Program-made: the position numbers and the translations under genes
Shown: piece after piece, positions 23,468 to 32,675 of the stretch
Layout of the letters: the number at the start of each line of letters is the position of its first letter
Numbering within the stretch: the first letter of the stretch is position 1
Source of the DNA: Clostridia bacterium
GTDB taxonomy: Bacteria; Bacillota_A; Clostridia; Oscillospirales; CAG-272
Direction: 5' to 3'
Assembly (NCBI GenBank): GCA_017936125.1
Contig: JAGBGE010000017.1
Span: forward strand, 1-40,797
DNA length: 40,797 bases
The notes under the pieces: model-generated
What the model was told of the DNA's origin: nothing
What the model saw: the letters and a program-made list of their open reading frames with translations, nothing else
Database searches by the model: none

Positions 23468-23791
23468 ATGGCAAAGCTGAAATACTCCCCGAGGCTGCCC
23501 GCGGAGATATACCGCTTCTTCCGTGACTACGACGGTGTCGGCGCGCCGAGCCTCGTAAAGTTCGCGGCTCTCGTGGGTGCTACCACAGAGCAGCTCGAAA
23601 AATTCAGGAGTCACAAGGAATTCGACAGGGCGTATCGCGAATGCTGCGAAATCAAAAGAGATTATCTTATAGACCATGCGCTGAGCAAGCGATTCGACCC
23701 GACCTTCGTGAAGTTCCTTCTGTCAAGCGATGACGAAAAGGACTCGGCAGATGACGGTAGCCTCACCGTGAATCTCGTGGTGACGGAATAA
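23468..23791 (+). CDS. Phage terminase small subunit
   Basis: This 107-residue protein is the likely DNA-recognition subunit of the packaging motor. It opens LPAEIYRFFRDYDGVGAPSL, followed by a helix-turn-helix-like FAALVGATTEQLEKFR and then EFDRAYRECCEIKRDYLIDH and FVKFLLSS, a layout I recognise from small terminase subunits of Clostridia prophages. Its stop overlaps the next ATG by one base (TAATG), and the gene order fits. Confidence 0.78.
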   Translation: MAKLKYSPRLPAEIYRFFRDYDGVGAPSLVKFAALVGATTEQLEKFRSHKEFDRAYRECCEIKRDYLIDHALSKRFDPTFVKFLLSSDDEKDSADDGSLTVNLVVTE

Positions 23792-25149
23792 TGGAAATGA
23801 GCATCACCGTAACGAGAAAGCAAAAGGCGTTTATCGACGCCGCGGAATCAGAGGTGTTATTCGGCGGTGCGGCAGGCGGCGGAAAATCCTACGGACAGAT
23901 GGTGGACGCACTACTGTTTGCGTTAAGGTACCCCGGCTCAAAGCAGCTGGTACTCAGGCGCAGCTTCGCGGAGCTTGACAAGTCGCTCATACGCACCTCG
24001 CTGATTCTCTTTCCAAGAGAGATATACTCCTTCAATTCCTCATCGCATACGGGAAAATTTAAGAACGGCTCAATAATCGACTTTGGCTACTGCGCGGCAG
24101 AAAACGACGTCTACCAATATCAGAGCGCCGAGTACGACGTGATACGCTTCGACGAGCTTACGCACTTCACCGAGAGTCAGTATATTTACCTGATTTCGAG
24201 AGTGCGAGGTGCAAACAGCTTCCCAAAGCAGATAAAGTCCTCGACCAACCCCGGCGGAATCGGACACGCCTGGGTTAAGCGGAGATTTGTCGACGAATCC
24301 CCTGCTGGCGAGGCGTTTATCGGCGGTGACGGAATGACGAGAATCTTTATCCCCGCGCTCCTTGATGACAACCGTTTTTTGCTCTCGGGCGACCCTCGCT
24401 ACCGAGAGAGGCTGCTCGCTCTGCCTGAGCGAGAGAGAAAGGCGCTGCTATACGGTGACTGGAATATCTTCGAGGGACAGTATTTCTCGGAGTTCGACCC
24501 GAGGGAGCATATTATCGCGCCCTTCGAGATACCGCCGTCATGGCGCAAATTCCGCACTATCGACTACGGACTCGACCGTCTGGCGTGTCTGTGGGTGGCT
24601 ATCTCACCCGAGGGGATCTCCTACGTTTACAGAGAATACTGCGAGTCGAATCTGGCTATCAGCGCGGCGGCAGCGGCAAGTCTCGCGAGGACTCCCGCGA
24701 GCGAGGAAATATACGCAACGCTCGCGCCGCCCGACCTGTTCTCACGAAGTCAGGAGAGCGGAAAAAGCAAGGCTACGCTCTTCTCGGAGTTCGGAGTCAA
24801 TTTCACCAAGACGGCAAACGACCGTGAGGCAGGCTGGCTCGCGCTCAAGGAGCTGCTCTCGGGCACGGGTGGCGTGAGGCTCAAAATCTTCTCGACCTGT
24901 ACCGAGATAATCAAGTGTCTGCCTGCTCTGACGGTTGATAAAATCCGCCCGTCAGACTGCTCAACCGAGCCGCACGAGATAACTCACGCCCCCGACGCTC
25001 TGCGTGGTTACGCAATATTCAGGGCATATCCCGCGAGGGCGGAGGCGAGGCCGAAGGCGGTCTGGACCCGTGATATGTGGGAGGACTATATGCTAGCCGA
25101 CAGCGAGGGACGAAAATACCTAAAGGAAAAATATGGAGAACCAAATTGA
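23791..25149 (+). CDS. Phage terminase large subunit
   Basis: This 452-residue protein is the ATP-driven DNA packaging motor and headful nuclease. The ATPase domain has Walker A GGAAGGGKS (25-33), Walker B VIRFDE (117-122) and the coupling motif SSTNPGG (151-156). The RNase-H-like nuclease domain begins at TIDYG (Asp258) and ends with HAPDALRGY (Asp402). Every key residue is present, so the enzyme should be active. The length is near the usual 420-500. Start ATG 23791 overlaps the small subunit stop; a second ATG six bases on is possible. It overlaps the portal gene by four bases. Confidence 0.92.
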   Translation: MEMSITVTRKQKAFIDAAESEVLFGGAAGGGKSYGQMVDALLFALRYPGSKQLVLRRSFAELDKSLIRTSLILFPREIYSFNSSSHTGKFKNGSIIDFGYCAAENDVYQYQSAEYDVIRFDELTHFTESQYIYLISRVRGANSFPKQIKSSTNPGGIGHAWVKRRFVDESPAGEAFIGGDGMTRIFIPALLDDNRFLLSGDPRYRERLLALPERERKALLYGDWNIFEGQYFSEFDPREHIIAPFEIPPSWRKFRTIDYGLDRLACLWVAISPEGISYVYREYCESNLAISAAAAASLARTPASEEIYATLAPPDLFSRSQESGKSKATLFSEFGVNFTKTANDREAGWLALKELLSGTGGVRLKIFSTCTEIIKCLPALTVDKIRPSDCSTEPHEITHAPDALRGYAIFRAYPARAEARPKAVWTRDMWEDYMLADSEGRKYLKEKYGEPN

Positions 25150-26831
25150 AAGACATAAATACACAAAAGGAAATGCGACTCGAGCATTTCTCATCGCTCT
25201 TTGAGTCGGCAAGGCTTGCCGCCGGTGAGCGCGACGAGATTTTCGCGAGGAATAAGAGCCAATACCTCGGCACAGACGAGATAGACGGCGGCGAGCGCGC
25301 TCTGACGGTGAGGAATATCACCTACGAGATGATAGAGAGCGAGGTCGATTCGGATATCCCCGTAGCAAAGGTTGACGCGCTATCCTACAGCGAGGAGCGC
25401 GAGAGACGCGCGGCTGCTATCGAAAGGCTCTGCTCCGCTATCCGCGACAAGCTTCCCTTCGAGAATCTCAACGACCTCGACGAGCGCTACACATATATTT
25501 ACGGCGCGAGCGTGTGGTACGTCGAGTGGGAGCAGGACGATGCTGACGGCTCGGTCAGAGTGCATTGTATCTCGCCCGAGTGCTTCTACGGTCAGCCGGG
25601 AGTCACCGAGGTTGCCGATATGGAATACTGCTTCCTCACCTTTACCACCACGAAAAGCGAGCTTATCAGCGAGTGGGGCGCGAGCGAGGAGGAATGCGAG
25701 AATGAGGAATACGAATACAAGTCCGATTCAGAGGGCGATACCGACACCGTGACTCTCGTCGTATGCTTCTACCGTGACGAGAATGGAGAGATAGGCAGAC
25801 TCGTCTTTTCGGGCAGCCTTCTGCTCTCGGACACGCCTAATTTCTATAAGCGCAAGGCGACGGTGTGCGCGAGGTGCGGCGCTGTCATGGGAGAATGCGA
25901 ATGTGACGCAGGTGAAATTCTCACCGACCTTGAATCCGAGAGAATCGAGCTTGACGGCAGGACTGCGCTCGTGCCTTATTATACGCCGAGGCGCTTCCCT
26001 ATCGTCATAAGAAAGAACACGCGCTCGGGTGACTCGCTCTACGGAATGTCCGACTGCGACCTTATCCGTCCTCAGCAGCAGGCGATAAATAAGGTGGAGT
26101 CGAGAATTCTGCAAAAGCTGCTTCGCGCGGGAATCACCCCGATTATGCCCGAGGACTCGACGGTAACGCTCGGCAACTCGGTATTCGGTCAGGTGATAAA
26201 AATGCGCCCGGGCGAGAGCGCGTCAAGCTATGGCAAAATCGACACCACGCCCGATATATCCCAGGACGTGCTGGAGGCAGACAGGCTCTACGAGCAGGCA
26301 AGGCGAATACTCGGTATTTCCGACGCTCTCCAGGGCACCGACACCTCTAAAGTCGAGTCGGGATACGCAAGAGAGCTGAAGCTCGCGCAGTCAACCAGCC
26401 GACTGGAGTCTAAAAGACGAATGAAAAAGCTCGCGTATTCCGAGATTTACCGCCTAATATTCGAGCATTATCTCGCCTTTGCCGACGAGTCGCGCGAGCT
26501 GACCTACAAGGACGGGCTCGGCAGAGTGCAAAGCTCGGAGTTCAACCGTCACAGCTTCATTGACGAGGGCGGATTCTATACCGATGAATTCTACTTCTCG
26601 GTTGACGAGGACGGCGGTACGGCGTATCAGCGCGAGGGGCTCTGGGAGAGGAATCTTCAGAATCTCGAGTCGGGCACGCTCGGCGATAAGGCAAATCCCG
26701 CAACACTTCTGCGCTACTGGCAGGCGCAGGAGAGAGCGCACTACCCCTTTGCCAGAGATAACGTGGAATACTTTAAGAGTATTCTTGGAAAACAAACGGA
26801 AAGCGAGATAGAAAATGACAGAAACGAATGA
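25146..26831 (+). CDS. Phage portal protein with Cys cluster
   Basis: This protein of about 561 residues should form the dodecameric ring at the packaging vertex. Features are an amino-terminal helical LFESARLAAGERDEIFARNK, an R.ITYEMIESEVDS.IP segment typical of long portals, the core DLIRPQQQAINKVESRILQKL stem helix, and EAD.LYEQARRILGIS. Residues 241-253 carry Cys241, Cys244, Cys251 and Cys253, a small zinc-ribbon-like insertion. The TTG start at 25146 overlaps the terminase stop (TTGA) with GGAG upstream; a longer frame from 25077 would lie inside the terminase gene. The identification rests on position and the stem pattern. Confidence 0.82.
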   Translation: MKDINTQKEMRLEHFSSLFESARLAAGERDEIFARNKSQYLGTDEIDGGERALTVRNITYEMIESEVDSDIPVAKVDALSYSEERERRAAAIERLCSAIRDKLPFENLNDLDERYTYIYGASVWYVEWEQDDADGSVRVHCISPECFYGQPGVTEVADMEYCFLTFTTTKSELISEWGASEEECENEEYEYKSDSEGDTDTVTLVVCFYRDENGEIGRLVFSGSLLLSDTPNFYKRKATVCARCGAVMGECECDAGEILTDLESERIELDGRTALVPYYTPRRFPIVIRKNTRSGDSLYGMSDCDLIRPQQQAINKVESRILQKLLRAGITPIMPEDSTVTLGNSVFGQVIKMRPGESASSYGKIDTTPDISQDVLEADRLYEQARRILGISDALQGTDTSKVESGYARELKLAQSTSRLESKRRMKKLAYSEIYRLIFEHYLAFADESRELTYKDGLGRVQSSEFNRHSFIDEGGFYTDEFYFSVDEDGGTAYQREGLWERNLQNLESGTLGDKANPATLLRYWQAQERAHYPFARDNVEYFKSILGKQTESEIENDRNE

Positions 26832-27216
26832 TTATAACGAAAACGAGCCCCTTAATGAGAGCGAAGAAATTGAGACAGTCGAGCCCGATGTCAGCGAGCC
26901 TGATGGCAGTATTGATATTGAAAGCGACCTTTCAGAGCTTGCGAGCGAGTTTCCCGAGGCTATCAGCGAGGAAATGCTCACAGGCAGATACAGCGAGCTT
27001 CGCGCTCTCGGTCTGACGCCTGCCGAGGCTTACCTTGCAAGCGTAAGACGCACACCGAAATTCGACTCACGCTCGCATCTCAAGGCAAGCGTGCCGAGAG
27101 CAGTGAAAAGCCCCGGCGGCGCTATGTCGAGGCGAGAGCTTCTCGAGGCTCGCGAGCTGTTCTCGGGCCTTTCCGACAGACAGATCGAAGATCTGTACAG
27201 AAAAGTAACTAAATAA
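26815..27216 (+). CDS. Scaffold-like protein between portal and capsid
   Basis: This 133-residue protein is very acidic over its first 50 residues and then becomes basic and helical (MLTGRYSELRALGLTPAEAY, then MSRRELLEARELFSGLSDRQ). It sits where tailed phages keep a scaffold or capsid-assembly protein, overlaps the portal end by 17 bases, and precedes the capsid by 24. The charged two-part layout fits a scaffold. There is no catalytic motif for a protease. Confidence 0.6.
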   Translation: MTETNDYNENEPLNESEEIETVEPDVSEPDGSIDIESDLSELASEFPEAISEEMLTGRYSELRALGLTPAEAYLASVRRTPKFDSRSHLKASVPRAVKSPGGAMSRRELLEARELFSGLSDRQIEDLYRKVTK

Positions 27217-27240
27217 TATTAAAAGAAAGAAGGAAAACAA

Positions 27241-28278
27241 ATGATAATTTATTCCAAGTCTTCGGGTAATACTCCCGCAGCGATAGGCAGACTCGAAACT
27301 CCTATCAAAATGATAATTGAGCACGAAAGCGAGCTTCTCTCCGCCAAGGGCGGCATCTGTGACTCGCTCTTCAACGTTGAAAAGAGCAACCGCTTCGGTG
27401 AAACCATCGTCGGCGGAAACGAGTTCGACGTTTTTGAGGCAACCACAGAGGGCGAAGCGGCAACCCCCGACACCGTCGTTGAGACCTACCAGAAGTTCAT
27501 CGAGCATATCCAGTTTATGAAGGAATTCGTCATCAGCGCAGAGATGATGGAGGACGCAAACTACGGTATCGCAGCCGATGCAAAGCGCAGAATTGAGAAC
27601 TTCGTGCGCGCATACTATAAGACCGTTAATAAAATTTGTGAGTTCGCCCTCGCAAACGGTCTTGAAATCAACGCCAAGTTCGGCGGCGCGAGCCTCGATC
27701 TTGCCGCGCCCGACGGTTATTCGCTCTTCCATAAGAATCACACCTATGGCTCCAGCGCTACCCCGCAGAATGGCACGCAGTCCAATTACTTCTACGGTGA
27801 TATTCTCTCCTCTACCGAGGCGTTTGAGGAGGCTCTCTCCGAGCTTGCGGTGAAGCTCCGCTATATGAAGGACGAGAGCGGCGAGCCTCTCGGCTATACC
27901 GCGGATACCATAGTGCTTCCCGGCAATCGCCCCGAGGCAGAGATTATCGCAAGAAAGGTATGCGGCAGCGAGCGCTCTCTCGGCAACAGCTATAACGACG
28001 TAAATCTCCATTACGGCAAGTGGAATATTGTCGTGCTTCCTAACTGGCAGACAACCGACAACCGCGTGATGATTATGTCAAGCGAGGCTAATAAGAGCCT
28101 TTGCGGTAATATGTTCTTCAACCGTATTCCTCTCACAGTGACCAACTGGGTGGACAACCACACCGGTAATTACATCTGGAACGGCAGATGCCGTTTTGGC
28201 GTAGGCTTTGGTACATACAAGCACATTCTTCTCGCGATTGACAGCACTACCGCAATCTCAGATGCGACTGCTTTGTAA
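27241..28278 (+). CDS. Major capsid protein
   Basis: This 345-residue protein is the probable shell subunit. It has the best ribosome binding site of the operon (AGAAGGAAAACA), fitting a protein needed in many copies. The amino part has an assembly-type opening with IIEHESELLSAKGGICDSLF, an E-loop-like stretch GETIVGGNEFDVFEATTEGE, and the long helix EMMEDANYGIAADAKRRIEN. The C-terminal half has a P-domain-like ADTIVLPGNRPEAEIIARKV, then a beta-rich end. This agrees with an HK97-fold coat, though no single residue proves it. Confidence 0.8.
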   Translation: MIIYSKSSGNTPAAIGRLETPIKMIIEHESELLSAKGGICDSLFNVEKSNRFGETIVGGNEFDVFEATTEGEAATPDTVVETYQKFIEHIQFMKEFVISAEMMEDANYGIAADAKRRIENFVRAYYKTVNKICEFALANGLEINAKFGGASLDLAAPDGYSLFHKNHTYGSSATPQNGTQSNYFYGDILSSTEAFEEALSELAVKLRYMKDESGEPLGYTADTIVLPGNRPEAEIIARKVCGSERSLGNSYNDVNLHYGKWNIVVLPNWQTTDNRVMIMSSEANKSLCGNMFFNRIPLTVTNWVDNHTGNYIWNGRCRFGVGFGTYKHILLAIDSTTAISDATAL

Positions 28279-28330
28279 TCTTTAGTTTACAAAAATCGGT
28301 TAAATTCAAGGAAAGGCAAGGTTTTTCAAA

Positions 28331-29170
28331 ATGACACTAAAGGAATTACACGGTGAATTTTGCGCGCTCGGGTTTGACGATTTTCTCCCTCTCGACGCGA
28401 GATTTCACTCCTCTGTCTGCCGTGCGATGCGTGGTATATACAACGCGGTAGAGATCACGGCAATGACAAAATTCTTCGTCAGAAGCAGCCTGCCGAGCAG
28501 TAAGATAAGCGAGTTTCATCACGAGGGAGGCAGGACTGATATCCTGCCTCTTTGCGGCAAGGCGCTCAGTATGCGAATATACGGTCAGGGTGTGTTCAGA
28601 GTGACGGGAGCAAACGTCGCGTCGCAAAAAAGCTTCAACTCCGACGGCGATATATTCCGCTATTTCATAAACGGAGACGCTAGGCTTATACTTCTCGGTG
28701 ATCTTCCATTCACGGTATGCGATATCGCTATCTACGACGAGGTGTTTTCTAGCGATGTGGAGAGTATTCCCGACGGAAGCGGCTATACCACGGTTGATAT
28801 TCAGAGAAAAGTGAGTGATTTTCTCACCTTTAACTCTATGCCGAGGGATCAAGCGGGAAATATTATAGAGTGCGCCGCGCTCCACGATGGAAAAATCACC
28901 TTCGGTCCCGAGTTCGTCGGTGAGGCGGAGCTCTCGTACAGAAGGGCTCCCGTTCTCCCATCTCTCGATGCGCCCGACGTGAAAATCGACCTGCCGGCAG
29001 AGCTGTATCTACTGCTGTCTCTGCTCACGGCATCATATCTTCTGCTCGACGACGACTCTGACAAGGCGGCGTACTACAAGTCGCTCTACGACGCCGAGCT
29101 CACCAGAGTCAAGGCGGTACGCCAAAATCCGAGCAGCGACAAATACGTGATAACGGACGGGTGGGCGTGA
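28331..29170 (+). CDS. Head-tail connector-type virion protein
   Basis: This 279-residue protein lies between capsid and the large virion gene. Its C-terminal region (IDLPAELYLLLSLLTASYLL, then DDDSDKAAYYKSLYDAELTR) is the long helical pattern of head-completion or tail-accessory proteins of short-tailed phages, which attach below the portal. The first 200 residues are mixed beta without a motif. The ribosome binding site is GGAAAGG with a longer spacing than usual. Its stop overlaps the next ATG by one base. Confidence 0.6.
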   Translation: MTLKELHGEFCALGFDDFLPLDARFHSSVCRAMRGIYNAVEITAMTKFFVRSSLPSSKISEFHHEGGRTDILPLCGKALSMRIYGQGVFRVTGANVASQKSFNSDGDIFRYFINGDARLILLGDLPFTVCDIAIYDEVFSSDVESIPDGSGYTTVDIQRKVSDFLTFNSMPRDQAGNIIECAALHDGKITFGPEFVGEAELSYRRAPVLPSLDAPDVKIDLPAELYLLLSLLTASYLLLDDDSDKAAYYKSLYDAELTRVKAVRQNPSSDKYVITDGWA

Positions 29171-31845
29171 TGAGTAATAATTACAAAAACGCTGCAAGCG
29201 AGCGGGAATACACGCGAGTGTACGAAAATATGCGAGGTGTAGACTTCTCGGAGGTGCCTAAGGGCGATGCGGACAAGAGATTCGGTTATCTCGAGAATAT
29301 GTACGTTGACTACGCCTGCGGCGGCTCGCACGTCGAGAGCATTCCCGGCTTCAGAATTATAAAGTCTATCGGTAAGAGGATACATTCCATATTCTCACAC
29401 AGACACGGCGACGGAAGCGAGGATATACTCGTCCACGCGGGAACCTATCTCTATCGCTTCAACTCGGATAACAAGGACAATCTCACAAGCGACAACTGGG
29501 AGCTTATCACTAACGTGCTGAATGACGGCGACAGCAGCGCCATAGCCTTCGGCGACTATATATTCATTCTTGACGGAACGAAAATTATCCTTCTCACCCA
29601 AGACGGCAACTCGGGCATTCTCGGTCAGAATATACCCGTCTATATTCCGCAATTCACTATGGAAAACGACGGTGATGAGGACCTCAATCTACTCGCGCCC
29701 AATTGCAGCACTAATTATTATATCAAGAGCTATGAGGACGTGAGCCACGGCTCTTACGGTCTGACCTTCAAGGTTACGGGCGATGATGAGAAATACTGCG
29801 AGGTGACGGGAATAGCAGATGACTTCTCGGGCACGCTTTACATTCCGTCATACGCGACGGTAGACGGTGTAAGATACCCTGTCAAGACCATAGGCAGCAG
29901 CGCTTTCCGAGGCAACACCGCTATAACCGAGCTATACACGAACGATAATCTTGAGATAATCGAGAAATACGCCTTCTGGGGCTGCTCAGCTCTCAAGACG
30001 GTATATCTCTCAAGAACGGTAAAGTGCATAGAGCATCACGCCTTCTATAACTGCACAGCGCTCGCGACGGTATACGTAGGAATGAACTTCGAGGAATTCG
30101 AAGTCAACTGCTTTGAGGGCTGCGGCGCGCTCTCGCGTGTCTGTTATGCGAGCACTGCGGCTGCGACCGACGCTATAATCGGCAAGGATAGACTCGGTGA
30201 GGCGACGGCAAGCTATAACGTGCCTCTGCCGAAGTACGTCATTTCTATTCCCGTAAATCCAAAGATAGCAAGCATAAACGCGGTGCTATTGAACGCAAGA
30301 AACATCAGCTTCACATTCGATAGCGATGCGAGGCAGCTGATAATTGAGATTCAATACAAATCAACTGTGGCCAACAGCACGCTATCCTTCTCGGCGCAGA
30401 CGAAGCGAAACAGCACGAGTGGCAAGTTCTTCTCGCATTCGGCAGCGGCGAAAATTTCTCCGCAGGACGCAATATATAAATGCACCTGCGGCGCGGTCTA
30501 CGACGGTAGGATATTTCTATCGGGAAATCCTCTGCTGCCGGGATACGTCTTTTATTCATCTATCGACAAAACGGGTAACGTGAATCCCTTTTACTACTCT
30601 GTAAACGATTTCTTCGTAGACGGAGTCGGAAAGTACGACGTAAGCTCTTTGCTTGCCACGCAGGAAAACCTCGTGGTATTCAAATCGGGCGATGACGGCT
30701 CGGGCAGCGTGTTCTATCACACGCCTGAAATTGTCAACGGAAGAAAGGAATACCCCGTGTCCTATACGCACAAGGGCGTTAACGTTAAAGGCGAATCCTA
30801 CAATTTCTACGACGACACCGTTTTCCTAACGGATATGGGACTCTCCGCCATCGAGCGAAGCTCGTCAGGCGGCGCAAAGCGTGTAATATGCCGCTCGTCA
30901 AACGTGAATCCAAAGCTTTTCTGCGAGGATATTCGGAAGATGCATCTCACAGAATGGTGCGGCTATCTCGTCGCATCGTCGGGCGGCAGAATGTACCTCG
31001 CCGACTCGCGCGATAAATTCTCGACAGACGGCAGCTACGAATACGAATGGTACTATCTTAACGGGATAGGTACCTACTCCGGCGGCACACGCGCCTTCAG
31101 ATACAAATCTGTGGCGAGGTCGGGCTACAAGGTACATCCCGATATAGACAAGATTACAAGCTCCGAGATACAAAGCTATATCGTGAGCTCCGACAATTTC
31201 GTTTTTTACGTTGTGGAAAACGGTGTAAAATACGAGGTATACGCAACGGAAGAGTATATCGGCGGCAAATTTTCTCCCGCTACGGCGGTGCTGGGTATGG
31301 GCTCTCTGCTGTACTTCGGCACGGAGTCCGGCGATCTTTGCGTATTTAATAACGACAAGCGAGGCGTAGCTCCCGAGCATATAAAGAACGCTGCCGATTT
31401 TGACGAGGCAGAATACAAAGAGGCGCTCGGCAATAGAATTCACCCCGATTTTTACGACTTCGCATCGAGAAGTCCTCACTACGTCGTTGCCACCGCCTTT
31501 GACGACTGCGGTATGCCCGACAGGAGAAAAAGCACCTCACGCGCATCTCTCGTGATCAAGTGCAAGACCTACCCAAGAAGCCGTATATCAGCAGACGTCA
31601 GCACCGACCTCGTTGCATCAAGGCGAATCGGTGAATTTTCGGCAAGCGCGCTTAGCTTCTCGGACGTGGATTTTGGCAGCTTCTGCGCCACGGCAAGAGG
31701 ATATTCCAGCATTCCTCTGAACGAATACGAGCGAGGCTGGATAGAGAAAAGAATTTCTCTTCGCTCTGACGAATTCCGTTCGCCTATCGGTATTTATTCG
31801 ATTATCTACCGTTACAGAGTCAAGGGAAGGATAAAATCTAGTTAA
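29170..31845 (+). CDS. Large virion protein with embedded BspA-type LRR domain
   Basis: This protein of about 891 residues sits where short-tailed phages encode a tail nozzle or stabilisation protein. The amino end (NMRGVDFSEVPKGDADKRFGYLENMYVDY) and repeating beta blades (IFSHRHGDGSEDILVHAGTYLY, FGDYIFILDGTKIILL, VFLTDMGLSAIER, WCGYLVASSGGRMYLADS) suggest a beta-propeller body. Between about 213 and 330 a foreign module is inserted: four LRR_5 units such as VKTIGSSAFRGNTAITELYT and LEIIEKYAFWGCSAL. The same repeat family builds the chromosomal lipoproteins at 7667, 13619 and 37575. An alternative GTG start lies nine bases earlier. Function of the LRR part, perhaps receptor binding, is inference. 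Confidence 0.65.
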   Translation: MSNNYKNAASEREYTRVYENMRGVDFSEVPKGDADKRFGYLENMYVDYACGGSHVESIPGFRIIKSIGKRIHSIFSHRHGDGSEDILVHAGTYLYRFNSDNKDNLTSDNWELITNVLNDGDSSAIAFGDYIFILDGTKIILLTQDGNSGILGQNIPVYIPQFTMENDGDEDLNLLAPNCSTNYYIKSYEDVSHGSYGLTFKVTGDDEKYCEVTGIADDFSGTLYIPSYATVDGVRYPVKTIGSSAFRGNTAITELYTNDNLEIIEKYAFWGCSALKTVYLSRTVKCIEHHAFYNCTALATVYVGMNFEEFEVNCFEGCGALSRVCYASTAAATDAIIGKDRLGEATASYNVPLPKYVISIPVNPKIASINAVLLNARNISFTFDSDARQLIIEIQYKSTVANSTLSFSAQTKRNSTSGKFFSHSAAAKISPQDAIYKCTCGAVYDGRIFLSGNPLLPGYVFYSSIDKTGNVNPFYYSVNDFFVDGVGKYDVSSLLATQENLVVFKSGDDGSGSVFYHTPEIVNGRKEYPVSYTHKGVNVKGESYNFYDDTVFLTDMGLSAIERSSSGGAKRVICRSSNVNPKLFCEDIRKMHLTEWCGYLVASSGGRMYLADSRDKFSTDGSYEYEWYYLNGIGTYSGGTRAFRYKSVARSGYKVHPDIDKITSSEIQSYIVSSDNFVFYVVENGVKYEVYATEEYIGGKFSPATAVLGMGSLLYFGTESGDLCVFNNDKRGVAPEHIKNAADFDEAEYKEALGNRIHPDFYDFASRSPHYVVATAFDDCGMPDRRKSTSRASLVIKCKTYPRSRISADVSTDLVASRRIGEFSASALSFSDVDFGSFCATARGYSSIPLNEYERGWIEKRISLRSDEFRSPIGIYSIIYRYRVKGRIKSS

Positions 31846-31860
31846 ATGAAAGGATAGAAA

Positions 31861-32238
31861 ATGAAAGCAAAAAAAATTACATCGGCTGAAATCAACAGCT
31901 GCAAGGTATCCGCGCTACCGACGCGCCCGACGTCAAGCAATCTATACGGCGGTTCGGGATACAGCGCAAAGGACCTGAAGGCTGCCTTTGATAAGCTCCC
32001 GTTGCTTCTCGCCGAACGATATAACGCTCTTTACGACGATATTTATGCGGATAGAGATTCGTCAATCGCCCAGGGTATGATGACGGGTATTTATCAGGGA
32101 CACACTCTCACAGATATGTTCTACGAGATAACAAACGGTGGCTTTGCGGGATATCTCAGCGTTGGCGACGGAAATTCGCTGGCCAGCGAGCTGTACGAAA
32201 TCAAGGAGGCTATCAGAAAGCTCGGAGGTGACATATGA
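31861..32238 (+). CDS. Small phage-operon protein, structural type
   Basis: This 125-residue protein is unrecognised. The pattern VSALPTRPTSSNLYGGSGYS followed by AKDLKAAFDKLPLLLAERYN resembles small proteins I associate with the tail end of Clostridia phage modules. The centre is Gly-rich and the end helical. AAGGATAGAAA precedes the ATG. It overlaps the next gene by four bases (ATGA). Confidence 0.6.
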   Translation: MKAKKITSAEINSCKVSALPTRPTSSNLYGGSGYSAKDLKAAFDKLPLLLAERYNALYDDIYADRDSSIAQGMMTGIYQGHTLTDMFYEITNGGFAGYLSVGDGNSLASELYEIKEAIRKLGGDI

Positions 32239-32630
32239 GCAAAATTGCTTTTGAGCTTTTCGGAAGCGAGGTCGAGGTCGTTGGTGCTGTGAACGACTCG
32301 GAATACGAGCTTATGCTTGAGCTTCCCGAAAGCACGACAGGCTTCGTGAGAATCGGTGATCTTGCCGAGAGGCTTGAATCGGGTGTATGCGTCTTTGACC
32401 TGCGTCTGCTCGAGAACGGCGAGTATACGCCCGAGCTGTTTCTCGATAACTCAAGAATAGCTCTGCCGAAAATCACCAAGACCGGCTGTCTTATCGAGAT
32501 AAAGGACTGCACGGCAGAGTATATGCGCGCCGCATCGCAAAGAGAGCGCGCGCTTCGCTCACTCGTTGGAACGCTTGAGGAAAAAATTGCTCTCCTCGAG
32601 GAGAAGGTCTACGGAACTACAATACTTTAA
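32235..32630 (+). CDS. Small phage-operon protein with C-terminal coiled coil
   Basis: This 131-residue protein has a beta-rich first 95 residues and a heptad-like C-terminal helix (RERALRSLVGTLEEKIALLE) expected to oligomerise. No family is recognised. The four-base overlap with its neighbour points to coupled translation and fixed stoichiometry, as for a structural pair. A - strand-oriented terminator follows at once. Confidence 0.6.
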   Translation: MSKIAFELFGSEVEVVGAVNDSEYELMLELPESTTGFVRIGDLAERLESGVCVFDLRLLENGEYTPELFLDNSRIALPKITKTGCLIEIKDCTAEYMRAASQRERALRSLVGTLEEKIALLEEKVYGTTIL

Positions 32631-32631
32631 C

Positions 32632-32661
32632 AAAAAAAGGTGCGCGGAAATCCCGCGCACC
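32632..32661 (-). terminator. Leftward-facing intrinsic terminator inside the operon
   Basis: GGTGCGCGG (32639-32647) pairs with CCGCGCACC (32653-32661). Seven As lie to the left, so on the - strand the stem runs into TTTTTTT, a textbook terminator. On the + strand there is no T run, so it should not stop the operon. It lies between the structural and membrane-protein genes. Confidence 0.65.
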
Positions 32662-32675
32662 GAGAAAGGAACACA

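Noticed and set aside
27067..28011. A 314-codon - strand ORF over the capsid gene
   Set aside because: Antisense shadow; the + strand frame has a strong ribosome binding site and fits the operon.
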